Program-made: the position numbers and the translations under genes
Notes under the pieces: generated by a model
Seen by the model: the letters and a program-made list of their open reading frames with translations, nothing else
Databases searched by the model: none
Told to the model about the DNA's origin: nothing
Part shown: piece by piece, positions 35,283 through 43,395 of the stretch
How positions within the stretch are numbered: the stretch's first letter is position 1
Layout of the letters: each line of letters starts with the position of its first letter
Assembly (NCBI RefSeq): GCF_008364765.1
Contig: NZ_VTUY01000001.1
Span: 373,526-437,525 of the forward strand
Direction of reading: 5' to 3'
DNA: 64,000 nt
From: Bacillus sp. CH30_1T
Lineage (GTDB): Bacteria > Bacillota > Bacilli > Bacillales > Bacillaceae_B

Positions 35283-35575
35283 GTTTTGTGAAACAAAAAA
35301 ATCCCACCCCCAAGACGTTGATCTTGGGGGCGAGATATATCGCGGTGCCACCCCAGTTCGTTAACATGTCGCCATACTAACCTTTTCGGGTACGGCCAAC
35401 TGACTTATACCCTAGCCCGATAACGGGAGCTCCCGTCACACCATCCCCAGGAAAGGTTCCGATGCACTGCTCAGAGTCTTGGTTCAATACCGTCCCTCTT
35501 GCTCCCTTTCAGCTGCCGGAGCTCTCTGTTAAAGAATTCAGGATATCTACTCTTCTCTTCATGGCATTTAATTGA
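35283..35575 (-). ncRNA. T-box riboswitch upstream of the MFS transporter gene
   Basis: The T-box sequence GGGGTGGCACCGCG lies at 35341-35354 (minus strand) and is followed by a terminator hairpin CCCCCAAGA/TCTTGGGGG with a T run ending near 35290. The upstream 220 bases have stem-I style features including AGAGT/ACTCT closing bases. The specifier region reads GAACCAAGACTC; the most likely codon is CCA (35480-35482, minus), proline, but CAA or AAG shifts are possible. The leader lies 48 bp downstream of the anti-sigma gene stop. Confidence 0.85.
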
Positions 35576-35622
35576 AATTTTTATCATGATAGCATGATTG
35601 AGGAAGGAAGTAAATGGAATAT

Positions 35623-36267
35623 TCACATCGTCAGAATTTGTTTCAATATTACTTCGTACCCTGGTTTTTGTTTGATGATGGTGATGATGAGTTTGCGCAG
35701 TTCGTCGAATTCCCTTCTGTCTGCCGTCGTTCCACAATCTGAATGATAATACTCATATTCATCGTCATTCATTCTTATTCTTATCTTCATCTTGTAATGA
35801 TCAAGGGAAAGAATGGTGCAATCTTCCCGGTAAGTCAACTGTTTGTTCCCTTTTAGATTCAGGCTCTCTATTTTTGAATAAATTTCACTCATTTCTTCTT
35901 TAGTGAAGGTTAGAGCTTTTTCCTCACCCTCTTGATTTGTAATCGTGTCGGTAAACGTACTTATGGTCGTTCCCCCTTCATAGCGAATCTCTACATCAAA
36001 GTTCGATTTATTCGTGAAGAAACCACTCAGCTTCTCGCTACCTAGGATTCCCCATTGCTCCCCCTTCACTACGGCAAACGCAAATACAACGATGAGAACA
36101 ATGGCAAAACTGATCAATGGCGCATACCACCTGCGCCGATAATCTTTTTCCTGCTTCCCTTCAGCTACTCTTTTCCTTACATGATCCTTCATTTGATTAT
36201 TAAAATCGAATCCTTTTAATCCTTCATCCGTCATTTTTCTAACCTGTCGCTGAAGCTCTCTATCCAT
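35623..36267 (-). CDS. Probable anti-sigma factor (single-span membrane protein)
   Basis: 214 residues. A cytoplasmic segment (1-46) rich in Lys, Arg and Glu precedes one membrane span (about 47-67: Leu-Ile-Ser-Phe-Ala-Ile-Val-Leu-Ile-Val-Val), then an outside domain of about 145 residues. It begins eight bases inside the sigma factor gene, so the two are translationally coupled, as for sigma/anti-sigma pairs. I see no zinc-binding HxxxCxxC signature, so this is not a ZAS-type anti-sigma. The extracellular domain has two cysteines. Confidence 0.65.
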   Translation of the reverse strand: MDRELQRQVRKMTDEGLKGFDFNNQMKDHVRKRVAEGKQEKDYRRRWYAPLISFAIVLIVVFAFAVVKGEQWGILGSEKLSGFFTNKSNFDVEIRYEGGTTISTFTDTITNQEGEEKALTFTKEEMSEIYSKIESLNLKGNKQLTYREDCTILSLDHYKMKIRIRMNDDEYEYYHSDCGTTADRREFDELRKLIITIIKQKPGYEVILKQILTM

Positions 36268-36811
36268 CCTGATGCACCCCTTTTGGATACATTTTTTGTA
36301 GTTTCTCTTTCCCTGTTTTCAAACGGGTTTTAGCCGTATTGATATTGATCTCCAAGCACTCGGCAATTTCAGTTATTTTCAGTTCCTCATAATAATACAG
36401 GAATATTACTTCCCTGTATTTGATCGACAAAGATAATAATCTGGTATGCAGCTCCCTGCCCGTTTCTTTATGTATAGTTTGGGATTCCGGCCATCGACTC
36501 CTGCTCTCCTGAATCCATTCACTCAGCTTATTTGTAAAAAGCAGCTTCCTCGTCTCCCACTTCTTGAGATGGTCCTTACTCTGATTGATGGCAATCCGGA
36601 TGATCCACGTCTTCAACGAGGAGTCTCCCCGAAACGAATCGTACCGCTGATAAAGTCGGACAAACACCTCTTGAGCGATATCTTCAGCAAGACTGTGATC
36701 CTTCACATAAGAATAAGCAATATACAGCACCTCTTTGCCGTATTTATTCATCACTTCTTCCAGAAATTCTTCCGTCGACTGAGTGTATTCACGTGCCTGT
36801 TCTTCATTCAA
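36260..36811 (-). CDS. ECF-type RNA polymerase sigma factor
   Basis: 183 residues from TTG 36811 (AGAGGTG upstream). Region 2 appears at about 20-90 (Leu-Ala-Glu-Asp-Ile-Ala-Gln-Glu-Val-Phe-Val-Arg-Leu-Tyr, then Leu-Lys-Thr-Trp-Ile) and region 4 at about 115-180 (Leu-Lys-Ile-Thr-Glu-Ile-Ala-Glu-Cys-Leu). It belongs to the SigV/SigY-like group. A matching ECF promoter lies just upstream (36840-36864), pointing to autoregulation with the coupled membrane protein as its inhibitor. Confidence 0.88.
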   Translation of the reverse strand: MNEEQAREYTQSTEEFLEEVMNKYGKEVLYIAYSYVKDHSLAEDIAQEVFVRLYQRYDSFRGDSSLKTWIIRIAINQSKDHLKKWETRKLLFTNKLSEWIQESRSRWPESQTIHKETGRELHTRLLSLSIKYREVIFLYYYEELKITEIAECLEININTAKTRLKTGKEKLQKMYPKGVHQDG

Positions 36812-36839
36812 AGGGAGATCACCTCTTTTCTACTACTTT

Positions 36840-36864
36840 GACGACTTTGGAGTGGAAAAAGTTT
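36840..36864 (-). promoter_or_regulatory. ECF-type promoter, likely autoregulated
   Basis: On the minus strand AAAC (36864-36861), 17 bases, then CGTC (36843-36840), matching the AAC -35 and CGTC -10 elements of Bacillus ECF promoters. It lies 28 bp upstream of the sigma gene start. Confidence 0.55.
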
Positions 36865-36926
36865 GATTTTTTTAAAGGGATTGGATTTTTGAAGGAAGTT
36901 GCGCGGGATGATGAGGTGGACTATAG

Positions 36927-37135
36927 ATTTATCGACCGTTTTTTCATTATATCAACCGTATTTTCGCGATATCGACCGTTCTTCATATAGCGACAAATTT
37001 CGTTAAGCCCGATTGAGACCTGATCTCTGCACTGAAAAATTTTTCTGCCACTTCTGTGATATATCTGCCGTTCTCACGATTTATGTGCCCTTTTTTATTT
37101 TATCTGCCGAATTCCTGATATATCCGCCATTTTAC
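36927..37135. repeat. Two adjacent periodic arrays, cores ATCGACCGTT and CTGCC
   Basis: ATCGACCGTT/ATCAACCGTA occurs at 36931, 36951 and 36971 (exact 20-bp steps). Downstream CTGCC-type words occur at 37045, 37065, 37085 (GTGCC), 37104 and 37124 (CCGCC), steps of 20, 20, 19 and 20, each preceded by TAT. This 446-bp gap (36812-37257) has no convincing gene. Confidence 0.75.
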
Positions 37136-37213
37136 ACACTTCGTCAAGTTTCGCGCTATACCGACCGCTCCCCCCGAGCCTCACCGTTCCGCCTCACCAG
37201 AAACACCATCCAA

Positions 37214-37251
37214 AATAAAAAAAGAGCACCCCCAATTCCCGAGCGCGCTCT
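37214..37251 (-). terminator. Terminator of the 66-residue gene
   Basis: Minus-strand hairpin with AGAGC/GCTCT arms and a GC-rich loop, followed by a run of seven Ts. Confidence 0.7.
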
Positions 37252-37257
37252 CCCCCA

Positions 37258-37458
37258 TTAGCTCCCCATCTTACGACGAGTATTGCTAGGCTTCTTCGTT
37301 TGTTGACTTTGCATGCGTTGATTCGATGCTAAACCGCCTGTTGCTTGCTTGCCGCCTGCCTGGGCTTCTTTTTTCTTTGCCAGCTGCTGCTTCATCGCTT
37401 CCTGCAGGCTGATTTTTTTCTTTCCTGGCTGTATTTGCTGATCATTATTATTCGACAT
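37258..37458 (-). CDS. Small polar protein, 66 residues
   Basis: ATG 37458 follows AAAGGAG; the longer frame to 37557 has no site. It is Gln/Lys-rich and mostly unstructured: Asn-Asn-Asn-Asp-Gln-Gln, then a helix Leu-Gln-Glu-Ala-Met-Lys-Gln-Gln-Leu-Ala-Lys-Lys, then Gly/Asn/Gln-rich tail and a basic end Asn-Thr-Arg-Arg-Lys-Met-Gly-Ser. It could bind nucleic acid or be a spore-related small protein, but I do not recognise it. Confidence 0.7.
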   Translation of the reverse strand: MSNNNDQQIQPGKKKISLQEAMKQQLAKKKEAQAGGKQATGGLASNQRMQSQQTKKPSNTRRKMGS

Positions 37459-37546
37459 AATGGAATCTCCTTTTGAGACTACTAAATTTTTGAAACTACA
37501 TCTATTATAATACATCCTCCAACAGAAAACATCTCGAGTTCCAAAT

Positions 37547-37573
37547 AAAAAAGCCAACCCGTAAAGGATTGGC
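37547..37573 (-). terminator. Terminator of the 34-residue gene
   Basis: Arms GCCAACCC and GGATTGGC with a short loop; T run on the minus strand. Confidence 0.8.
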
Positions 37574-37582
37574 CGTCATTTC

Positions 37583-37687
37583 CTAGTGGTATCCATTCTG
37601 CCCGTTAGCAGAACCGGATGTTTTCTGTTTCGGTTTGTGCTTGCCGTTTTGCTTTGTACCGCCGTCTTTTTTTGTTTTCTTTGTCAT
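37583..37687 (-). CDS. Very small Lys/Gln/Gly-rich protein, 34 residues
   Basis: AGGAGTG eight bases before the ATG and an own terminator support a real gene. The peptide (Met-Thr-Lys-Lys-Thr-Lys-Lys-Asp, then Lys-His-Lys-Pro-Lys-Gln-Lys, ending Gly-Gln-Asn-Gly-Tyr-His) is highly basic and has no hydrophobic core. Small acid-soluble spore proteins of the minor classes have similar size and composition, but the match is not specific. Confidence 0.65.
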   Translation of the reverse strand: MTKKTKKDGGTKQNGKHKPKQKTSGSANGQNGYH

Positions 37688-37764
37688 GCTGAATCACTCC
37701 TAATAATTAGTCGTCATTAAGAAAACTTGTGGTTTTTGAACCATTCTTATTTTGTGCTAAAAAT

Positions 37765-37799
37765 GAAAAGAGTCTCCCGGTAATTACCGGAAAACTCTC
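37765..37799 (-). terminator. Terminator of the CstA gene
   Basis: Perfect core CCGGTAATTACCGG with flanking AGAGT/ACTCT arms; TTTTC follows on the minus strand. Confidence 0.7.
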
Positions 37800-37805
37800 T
37801 TATCA

Positions 37806-39254
37806 TTAGGCTGCTGATTGAGGAACGTCTTCGTCGACTTGAATGACGGATCCATCGTTTAAGCGTTTTCTTAATGTGTAAATAAAAGCTAAGATTGCGG
37901 CGATGGTTACGGCTGTTGCTCCCATATATGCTGTGCCCATTGATAAACCGAAACCGATCGGAGCACTTAGGATATACGTGAATGTCACCATCGTCATAAA
38001 GATCGCTGGAATCGTTGCGACCCAGTGAGGTTTCTTTTGCAGCGCCAGATACATGGCACCTACCCAAAGAGCGATCATTGCTGTCGATTGGTTCGCCCAG
38101 GAGAAGTATCTCCATAATAGGTTAAAGTCGATTCGTGTCAAAACGACTGAGATTACGAACAATGGAATCGCAATCCAAAGCCTGCTGGACATTTTCACTT
38201 GTCCTACTTTGATATAGTCGGCAATGATCATACGCGCACTTCTGAATGAAGTATCACCTGACGTAATCGGAAGAATGATCACTCCAAGGATGGCGAGTGT
38301 TCCACCGATTGATCCAAGCATAAGGATCGATACTTCACTTACAACCGCTGCAGGTCCGCCTTCTTTCAGGATGGCATTCAATTCACCCGGCTGGAATAAG
38401 CTCATGGCAGCTGCTGCCCAGATCATCGCAATGATCGCTTCTAGAATCATCATACCGTAGAAAATTTTGCGTCCGTTCTTCTCATTTTGAGTCGTTCTTG
38501 AAATGATTGGTGATTGTGTGGCATGGAACCCTGAAAGTGCCCCACAAGAAATCGTCAAGAATAATAATGGGAAAATCGCTACTGATTCTGGATGCATATT
38601 CGTTAAGCTGATCTCGGGAATATCCGCCCCGGTAATCACTAATCCTGCACCGATCCCAACTGCACTAATGACAAGCAGTGCTCCGAAAAGCGGGTACACC
38701 TTACCGATGATTTTATCAATCGGTAACAAGGTTGCGACAATATAATAAATAAAGATTGCAGCAATAATGACACCTAAAGAAATCCAGGCTGGCGTTAGAT
38801 TAGCGATTAATGCTGCAGGTGCTGTAACGAAAACCGTACCCACAAGCACGAGTAATAGAATCGAGAATGCGTTTACCACATGCTTCATCGTCTTGCCCAG
38901 GAAGCGTCCTGCAAGCTCCGGCAAATGAGCTCCACCGTTACGGATCGAAATCATTCCCGTTAAGTAATCATGAACCGCTCCTGCAAAAATCGCTCCGAGT
39001 ACGATCCAAAGGAAGGCGACAGGTCCATAAAGTGCTCCCATGATCGGACCGAAAATGGGTCCTACACCTGCGATATTCAATAGCTGGATCATAGAGTTCT
39101 TACCCGTCTTCATTGGTACATAATCCACTCCATCCGCCTTCGCATAAGCAGGAGTCGAACGACTTTCATTGATTCCAAAAATCTTTTCAATTAATTTTCC
39201 ATATGTGAAATAACCGATAATTAATACAACAATCGAGACCAGAAATGTAACCAT
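37806..39254 (-). CDS. CstA-family carbon starvation/pyruvate transporter
   Basis: 482 residues, shorter than classic CstA (about 600-700), with about 13 spans. The N-terminal Tyr-Phe-Thr-Tyr-Gly-Lys-Leu-Ile-Glu-Lys and the motif Asn-Ile-Ala-Gly-Val-Gly-Pro-Ile-Phe-Gly-Pro are characteristic. Members import pyruvate or peptides under starvation. A perfect cre (39280-39295) just before the start indicates CcpA repression, and the LytST-like pair upstream suggests induction by pyruvate, as for the E. coli BtsSR-BtsT system. Confidence 0.88.
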   Translation of the reverse strand: MVTFLVSIVVLIIGYFTYGKLIEKIFGINESRSTPAYAKADGVDYVPMKTGKNSMIQLLNIAGVGPIFGPIMGALYGPVAFLWIVLGAIFAGAVHDYLTGMISIRNGGAHLPELAGRFLGKTMKHVVNAFSILLLVLVGTVFVTAPAALIANLTPAWISLGVIIAAIFIYYIVATLLPIDKIIGKVYPLFGALLVISAVGIGAGLVITGADIPEISLTNMHPESVAIFPLLFLTISCGALSGFHATQSPIISRTTQNEKNGRKIFYGMMILEAIIAMIWAAAAMSLFQPGELNAILKEGGPAAVVSEVSILMLGSIGGTLAILGVIILPITSGDTSFRSARMIIADYIKVGQVKMSSRLWIAIPLFVISVVLTRIDFNLLWRYFSWANQSTAMIALWVGAMYLALQKKPHWVATIPAIFMTMVTFTYILSAPIGFGLSMGTAYMGATAVTIAAILAFIYTLRKRLNDGSVIQVDEDVPQSAA

Positions 39255-39279
39255 GCTTATGATCCCCTTTCGCTCATTT

Positions 39280-39295
39280 ATGAATACGCTTTCAT
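39280..39295 (-). promoter_or_regulatory. Perfect cre site at the CstA gene
   Basis: On the minus strand ATGAAAGCGTATTCAT fits WTGNAARCGNWWWCAW at all 16 positions. It lies 26 bp before the start codon. Confidence 0.8.
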
Positions 39296-39452
39296 TATAA
39301 CAAGCATATTCACAGTTTCGTCACATTCTGTTTAAGATGTTTCAAATTGGGGTTAAGATGTTCTGAGCGAGGGTTTATGTGCAGGGAAAGAAGAGATGGT
39401 GTCTGTTACAGATGACTGGTTTGGCGCCTGGCACCGAATGCTCGATTTGTAC

Positions 39453-39514
39453 CTGGTACAATCAACATCAAATATATCTGGTACAATCAACATCAAATAT
39501 ATCTGGTACAAACC
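39453..39514. repeat. Direct repeats with 25-bp period upstream of the CstA gene
   Basis: Two full copies of a 25-bp unit beginning CTGGTACAATCAACATC at 39453 and 39478 and a partial third (CTGGTACAA) at 39503. Phased repeats of this kind upstream of a CstA gene and beside a LytTR regulator could be its binding sites, though a simple intergenic repeat is also possible. Confidence 0.8.
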
Positions 39515-39538
39515 AAACAATCAAATAACCACACTCAC

Positions 39539-40261
39539 CTACAACTCCAACCGCTCCCTCAATTCCTTCACATAATTCCTGCTCACCGGAATCGCCTCAT
39601 CCGCTCCATGAACCTTCAACTGATACACGCCGCTCCCCCACGGAATGAGCTCCTCCACGAACGGCAGCTGAACGAGGTAGCTTTTATGGACCCGAAAAAA
39701 AGGATATGTACTGAGCTTCGATTCCAATTCCTTGATCGGCAAGCGGCACGTATACTTCTTTTTCTCCGTACAAATAAAGGTTTCCCGCTCTTCTCGGAAG
39801 ATATATAGAATGTCCTTCGGGTTGATGAATACAATTTTGTCTTCATCCTGAACCGCAAGTTTCCCCATCGAGGGAATCTCGCTCTGCTTTTTCACTTCCA
39901 CTTTCAAAAGATTCTTCAAGCGTTCCATCGTTTGCGCGAGCTGATCTTCTTCAAATGGCTTCAATAAGTAGTCAACGGCTTCTACCCGGAACGCTTTAAG
40001 GGCATAATCCGGATACGCAGTGGCAAAGACGATTTCCGGTTTGTGCTTCATTTTTTGCAGGGCTTCCGCTAAGTCGACCCCGCTCATGCCCGGCATTTCA
40101 ATATCAAGAATTAAGACGTCGGGTTCTTTTATTAAAATGATTTCCAATCCCTTTTCTGCAGAGCTTGCTTCTCCTACTACTTCCACCCATGAATAACCGC
40201 TTAAGAGATGCTTCATTTCTTCCCGGCTATATGGTTCGTCATCGATAATGGCGACTTTCAT
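39539..40261 (-). CDS. LytTR-family response regulator
   Basis: 240 residues. Receiver domain 1-120 with acidic pocket (Ile-Asp-Asp-Glu at 5-8), phosphoacceptor in Leu-Ile-Leu-Asp-Ile-Glu-Met-Pro-Gly near 55 and Lys near 103; LytTR DNA-binding domain 135-240. It overlaps the kinase gene by four bases. It probably activates the CstA-type transporter gene downstream. Confidence 0.9.
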   Translation of the reverse strand: MKVAIIDDEPYSREEMKHLLSGYSWVEVVGEASSAEKGLEIILIKEPDVLILDIEMPGMSGVDLAEALQKMKHKPEIVFATAYPDYALKAFRVEAVDYLLKPFEEDQLAQTMERLKNLLKVEVKKQSEIPSMGKLAVQDEDKIVFINPKDILYIFREERETFICTEKKKYTCRLPIKELESKLSTYPFFRVHKSYLVQLPFVEELIPWGSGVYQLKVHGADEAIPVSRNYVKELRERLEL

Positions 40262-42006
40262 CCTTTTTCACTCCCTACCTTAAATACAACAGCGGTCCCG
40301 TTTCCTATTGATGAAGTGATCGATAGACCTGCTTCTTTCCCCAACATCATTTCCAATCGTTTGTTCACGTTATAGAGGCCGATGCCTGTCCCGGACTGTG
40401 ATTCTATTGGTTCATGCAAAAGCTTCTCCACTCTCTCTTCATCGATCCCCGCACCGTTATCCTCAACACGAACAGTCACCTCATCACCATTCAGCGAAAT
40501 CGAAATCTTCAACACAAATCCTTCTTCTACATTCTTCATCCCGTGCTTAATTGCATTTTCAACAAGAGGCTGAAGGGTAATCGAAGGGACTTTCGCCTGC
40601 AGGGCATCTTCGTCAATCTCATACACCACTTCCAGCCGGTCAAAGAAACGTGCTTCTTCAATGGCGAGATAGGCCTTTACATGCTGTCCTTCTTCTTTAA
40701 GGGTCGAGGTGGATTTCGTGCTTCCTGTCAGGTTCTGACGCACAAATTGAGATAGTGAAATCAACAGAGTCCTCGCCTTATCGGGATTGATCCTTGTCAA
40801 CGACACGATGACATTGATGGTATTGAACAAGAAATGCGGATTGATCTGTGCCTGTAGCGCCTTTACTTCTGACTCTTTCGCAAGCTCTTTATGGGTATCG
40901 ATTTCAGCCAGTTCAAGCTGATGACTAAGCAGGGTCGCAATCCCCTTCGTTAATTCCATCAGAATCGGCGAGATTTCTTTTTCCGAATGAAAATAGAATT
41001 TAAGCGTTCCGACAATTTCATCCCCTTTTAAAAGAGGCGCCATGATTGCCGCTCCCAATGGACATCCATTCCGGTCGCATTGAATATCCTCTCTTCCCAC
41101 TTTCATGAGCTCTCCCGTTTCGATGACCCGTTTCGTCGCCTCTGTCTGAATCGGGCGTCCTTGCTGGTGATGATCCGAGGCTAATCCGACATGAGCCAGG
41201 ATATGTGAAGTGTTCGTAATTGAAACCGCCAGAGCATTCACATCTCTCATCAGAATCTCACACGTTGCCTGTGCAGAGGCTGCATTCAATCCTTTCCGCA
41301 TATATTTCACCGTGCTATCGGCCAGCCTCAACGCTTTCTGGGATTGAACCGCTCCCATCCGCTCTTCTTCATAAAAAACACTTTTAATGATCAGCAGGAA
41401 AATCCCGGTTCCGACCCCGTTTGCAAGGATCATCGGCCAGCCGATGTCGGAAACGAGTAAATAAGCATCATCAAATGGCTTAGATAATAGAAGAATGAGA
41501 AGCATCTGCATCCCTTCTGCAACAAAACCAACTAAAAACGCTTTTTGAGGGGAAACAAGCCTGTTCTTCTTTTCCCGCTTCCCGATCCACCCTGCCAGTA
41601 ATCCCGCTAACACCGTCGAGATCCCGCAAGAGAATGCCGTAAAACCGCCAAGAAAGTATCGGTGTACTCCAGCGACCAATCCAGCTCCAAGTCCGATCCA
41701 TGGGCCTCCCAGTAACCCGGCGACCACGACACCGATCACCCTGGAGTTGGCGATCGCTTCATTCTGTTGAAGATGCCACTGCCATTTTGTATATTCCTCT
41801 TGAAATGGATTCACGATCAATCCTGTGTATGTACCTACGATCCCAAAGAAACCAAACAGCAGGATGAGGAGCAGTGTCTGGGTTTTCTTCACATTGGTCC
41901 GCTTCTCGATTAAATGACGGAAGAAACTGATCCTCGTCATGATAAAGGCTATGGTCACAATGATACCAAGACGTTCGACCATTGCAGCTATCAACAAAAG
42001 CTCCAC
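40258..42006 (-). CDS. LytS-family sensor histidine kinase
   Basis: 582 residues. Residues 1-205 form a 5TM-5TMR-LYT type membrane domain, 230-360 a GAF domain, then the His kinase domain with Asn-Pro-His-Phe-Leu-Phe-Asn near 387 and the ATP site (Val-Glu-Asn-Ala-Ile-Lys-His-Gly, Asp-Asn-Gly-Ala-Gly, Gly-Thr-Gly-Ile-Gly-Leu). LytS-type kinases next to CstA-like genes sense pyruvate. A Cys-Asp-Arg-Asn-Gly-Cys motif lies in the GAF region and may bind metal. Confidence 0.9.
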   Translation of the reverse strand: MELLLIAAMVERLGIIVTIAFIMTRISFFRHLIEKRTNVKKTQTLLLILLFGFFGIVGTYTGLIVNPFQEEYTKWQWHLQQNEAIANSRVIGVVVAGLLGGPWIGLGAGLVAGVHRYFLGGFTAFSCGISTVLAGLLAGWIGKREKKNRLVSPQKAFLVGFVAEGMQMLLILLLSKPFDDAYLLVSDIGWPMILANGVGTGIFLLIIKSVFYEEERMGAVQSQKALRLADSTVKYMRKGLNAASAQATCEILMRDVNALAVSITNTSHILAHVGLASDHHQQGRPIQTEATKRVIETGELMKVGREDIQCDRNGCPLGAAIMAPLLKGDEIVGTLKFYFHSEKEISPILMELTKGIATLLSHQLELAEIDTHKELAKESEVKALQAQINPHFLFNTINVIVSLTRINPDKARTLLISLSQFVRQNLTGSTKSTSTLKEEGQHVKAYLAIEEARFFDRLEVVYEIDEDALQAKVPSITLQPLVENAIKHGMKNVEEGFVLKISISLNGDEVTVRVEDNGAGIDEERVEKLLHEPIESQSGTGIGLYNVNKRLEMMLGKEAGLSITSSIGNGTAVVFKVGSEKG

Positions 42007-42115
42007 CTCGCTTTCTATTTCACATCAAAAAAGAAGACCCCCTTAAACACGAATGTTTAATAGAATCTTCCCCTACTTAAACCTGTACTATGTCCGGGGA
42101 GTGATTTCCCATATT

Positions 42116-42958
42116 TTAACACGAATCTTTATCTTTAATCGTGACCAATGCATTGATTTCTCCGCCGATCATGATGATGATTCCCGTTAAGTAGAACCAG
42201 ATCATGAGGACGATGATTCCTCCGATGCTGCCGTATGTTGCTGAATAATTCCCAAAGCTTCCTACGTAATAAGAAAACGCCAAGGATGCGAGTACCCAGC
42301 CAAGCGTCGCAAAAATCGCCCCGGGGAACGCACTTAAGCATTTGATCCGTTTACTCGGAGCAAAAAAGTACAACCCAACGAAAATAATAAAGAGGATGAT
42401 GGGACTGATCGCCCAGCGAATCCCGTTCCATACTGTTAAAAATTGCTCTGAAAATCCGAATTGAGAAAATAATAAAAGGCCAATCTGTTTTCCGAACACC
42501 GGAAGTAAAAGAGCTACGACAAATACAAGAATCATGGCTAAAGTCAATAATATAGACATGAGACGGGTAGCAATGAATGATCTTGTTTCCTCTACATCAT
42601 AGGCACGGTTTAAACTCTTCACAATGGCATTCATCCCATTGGAAGCCGACCAAATCGTGGCGATGATACTGATAGACAGTAAACCGGAATTCCGGTTCGA
42701 CATGATGTCCTGTAACGTTTCCTCGATCATGGACATCGTTTCCCCTGGAGCAAAATCCCTGACTAGACCCAGGATGTCCCCTTGCTCTACGGGAAGGTAT
42801 GGCAAGAGTGTTACGATAAAAATCAGCAGTGGAAAGAGCGATAAAAGAAAGTAATAAGCAATTTGCGCGGCTAACCCCGTTACATCATTCGCACTAATAT
42901 TTGAGAAAAGACTTTTTGAAAATCCTTTCCATCCTCCTTTGACCGTCTCATCCGACAT
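42116..42958 (-). CDS. yfkH: YihY/BrkB-family membrane protein (YfkH)
   Basis: 280 residues with six spans and the family motif Ala-Tyr-Tyr-Phe-Leu-Leu-Ser-Leu-Phe-Pro-Leu-Leu near residue 34. Formerly called ribonuclease BN by misassignment; the role is unknown. It is the last gene of the yfkJ-yfkI-yfkH operon, same order as B. subtilis. Confidence 0.9.
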   Translation of the reverse strand: MSDETVKGGWKGFSKSLFSNISANDVTGLAAQIAYYFLLSLFPLLIFIVTLLPYLPVEQGDILGLVRDFAPGETMSMIEETLQDIMSNRNSGLLSISIIATIWSASNGMNAIVKSLNRAYDVEETRSFIATRLMSILLTLAMILVFVVALLLPVFGKQIGLLLFSQFGFSEQFLTVWNGIRWAISPIILFIIFVGLYFFAPSKRIKCLSAFPGAIFATLGWVLASLAFSYYVGSFGNYSATYGSIGGIIVLMIWFYLTGIIIMIGGEINALVTIKDKDSC

Positions 42959-42975
42959 GTTCTCACCCCGTTTCG

Positions 42976-43395
42976 TTAATACCCTTTAAATGAAGACGCA
43001 ATTGGTTGACTCTCTTCATCCTGAGCTGTTAGTTCATTTGATGTCTCCCGCTCTGAAAACGTATCCTTATATGCTTCTGAAGAGTCTTCAAAGGTCTCTT
43101 TCGTCTCCTCGATGATTTCTTTCACCTGTGGAGTCATCCCTTTGATTTCATCTACTTTTTCACTGATAAATTGAATATCCCTGCTGACCTGATCGGCTGT
43201 CGTACGGAATTTCTCATACACTTCCTTCGATGATTCGACCAGTCTTTGAGGATTTTTTGAGTACGTTGAAATATAATTCCCGCTGTTCTTTAAAGAAGCC
43301 CCCATTTCCTGACGGGTCGTTCTATCCAGCAGGGAAAGAAGCCCCCCTGCTACGGCACCTAACAAAACCCCTTTGAAAAATTTATTGCTTCCCAT
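42976..43395 (-). CDS. YtxH-like protein at the yfkI position
   Basis: 139 residues. The N-terminus Phe-Phe-Lys-Gly-Val-Leu-Leu-Gly-Ala-Val-Ala-Gly-Gly-Leu is a glycine-rich membrane segment typical of YtxH-like stress proteins, followed by a long amphipathic helix that could be coiled coil. It overlaps yfkJ by 14 bp and lies before yfkH. B. subtilis yfkI occupies the same spot. Confidence 0.75.
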   Translation of the reverse strand: MGSNKFFKGVLLGAVAGGLLSLLDRTTRQEMGASLKNSGNYISTYSKNPQRLVESSKEVYEKFRTTADQVSRDIQFISEKVDEIKGMTPQVKEIIEETKETFEDSSEAYKDTFSERETSNELTAQDEESQPIASSFKGY

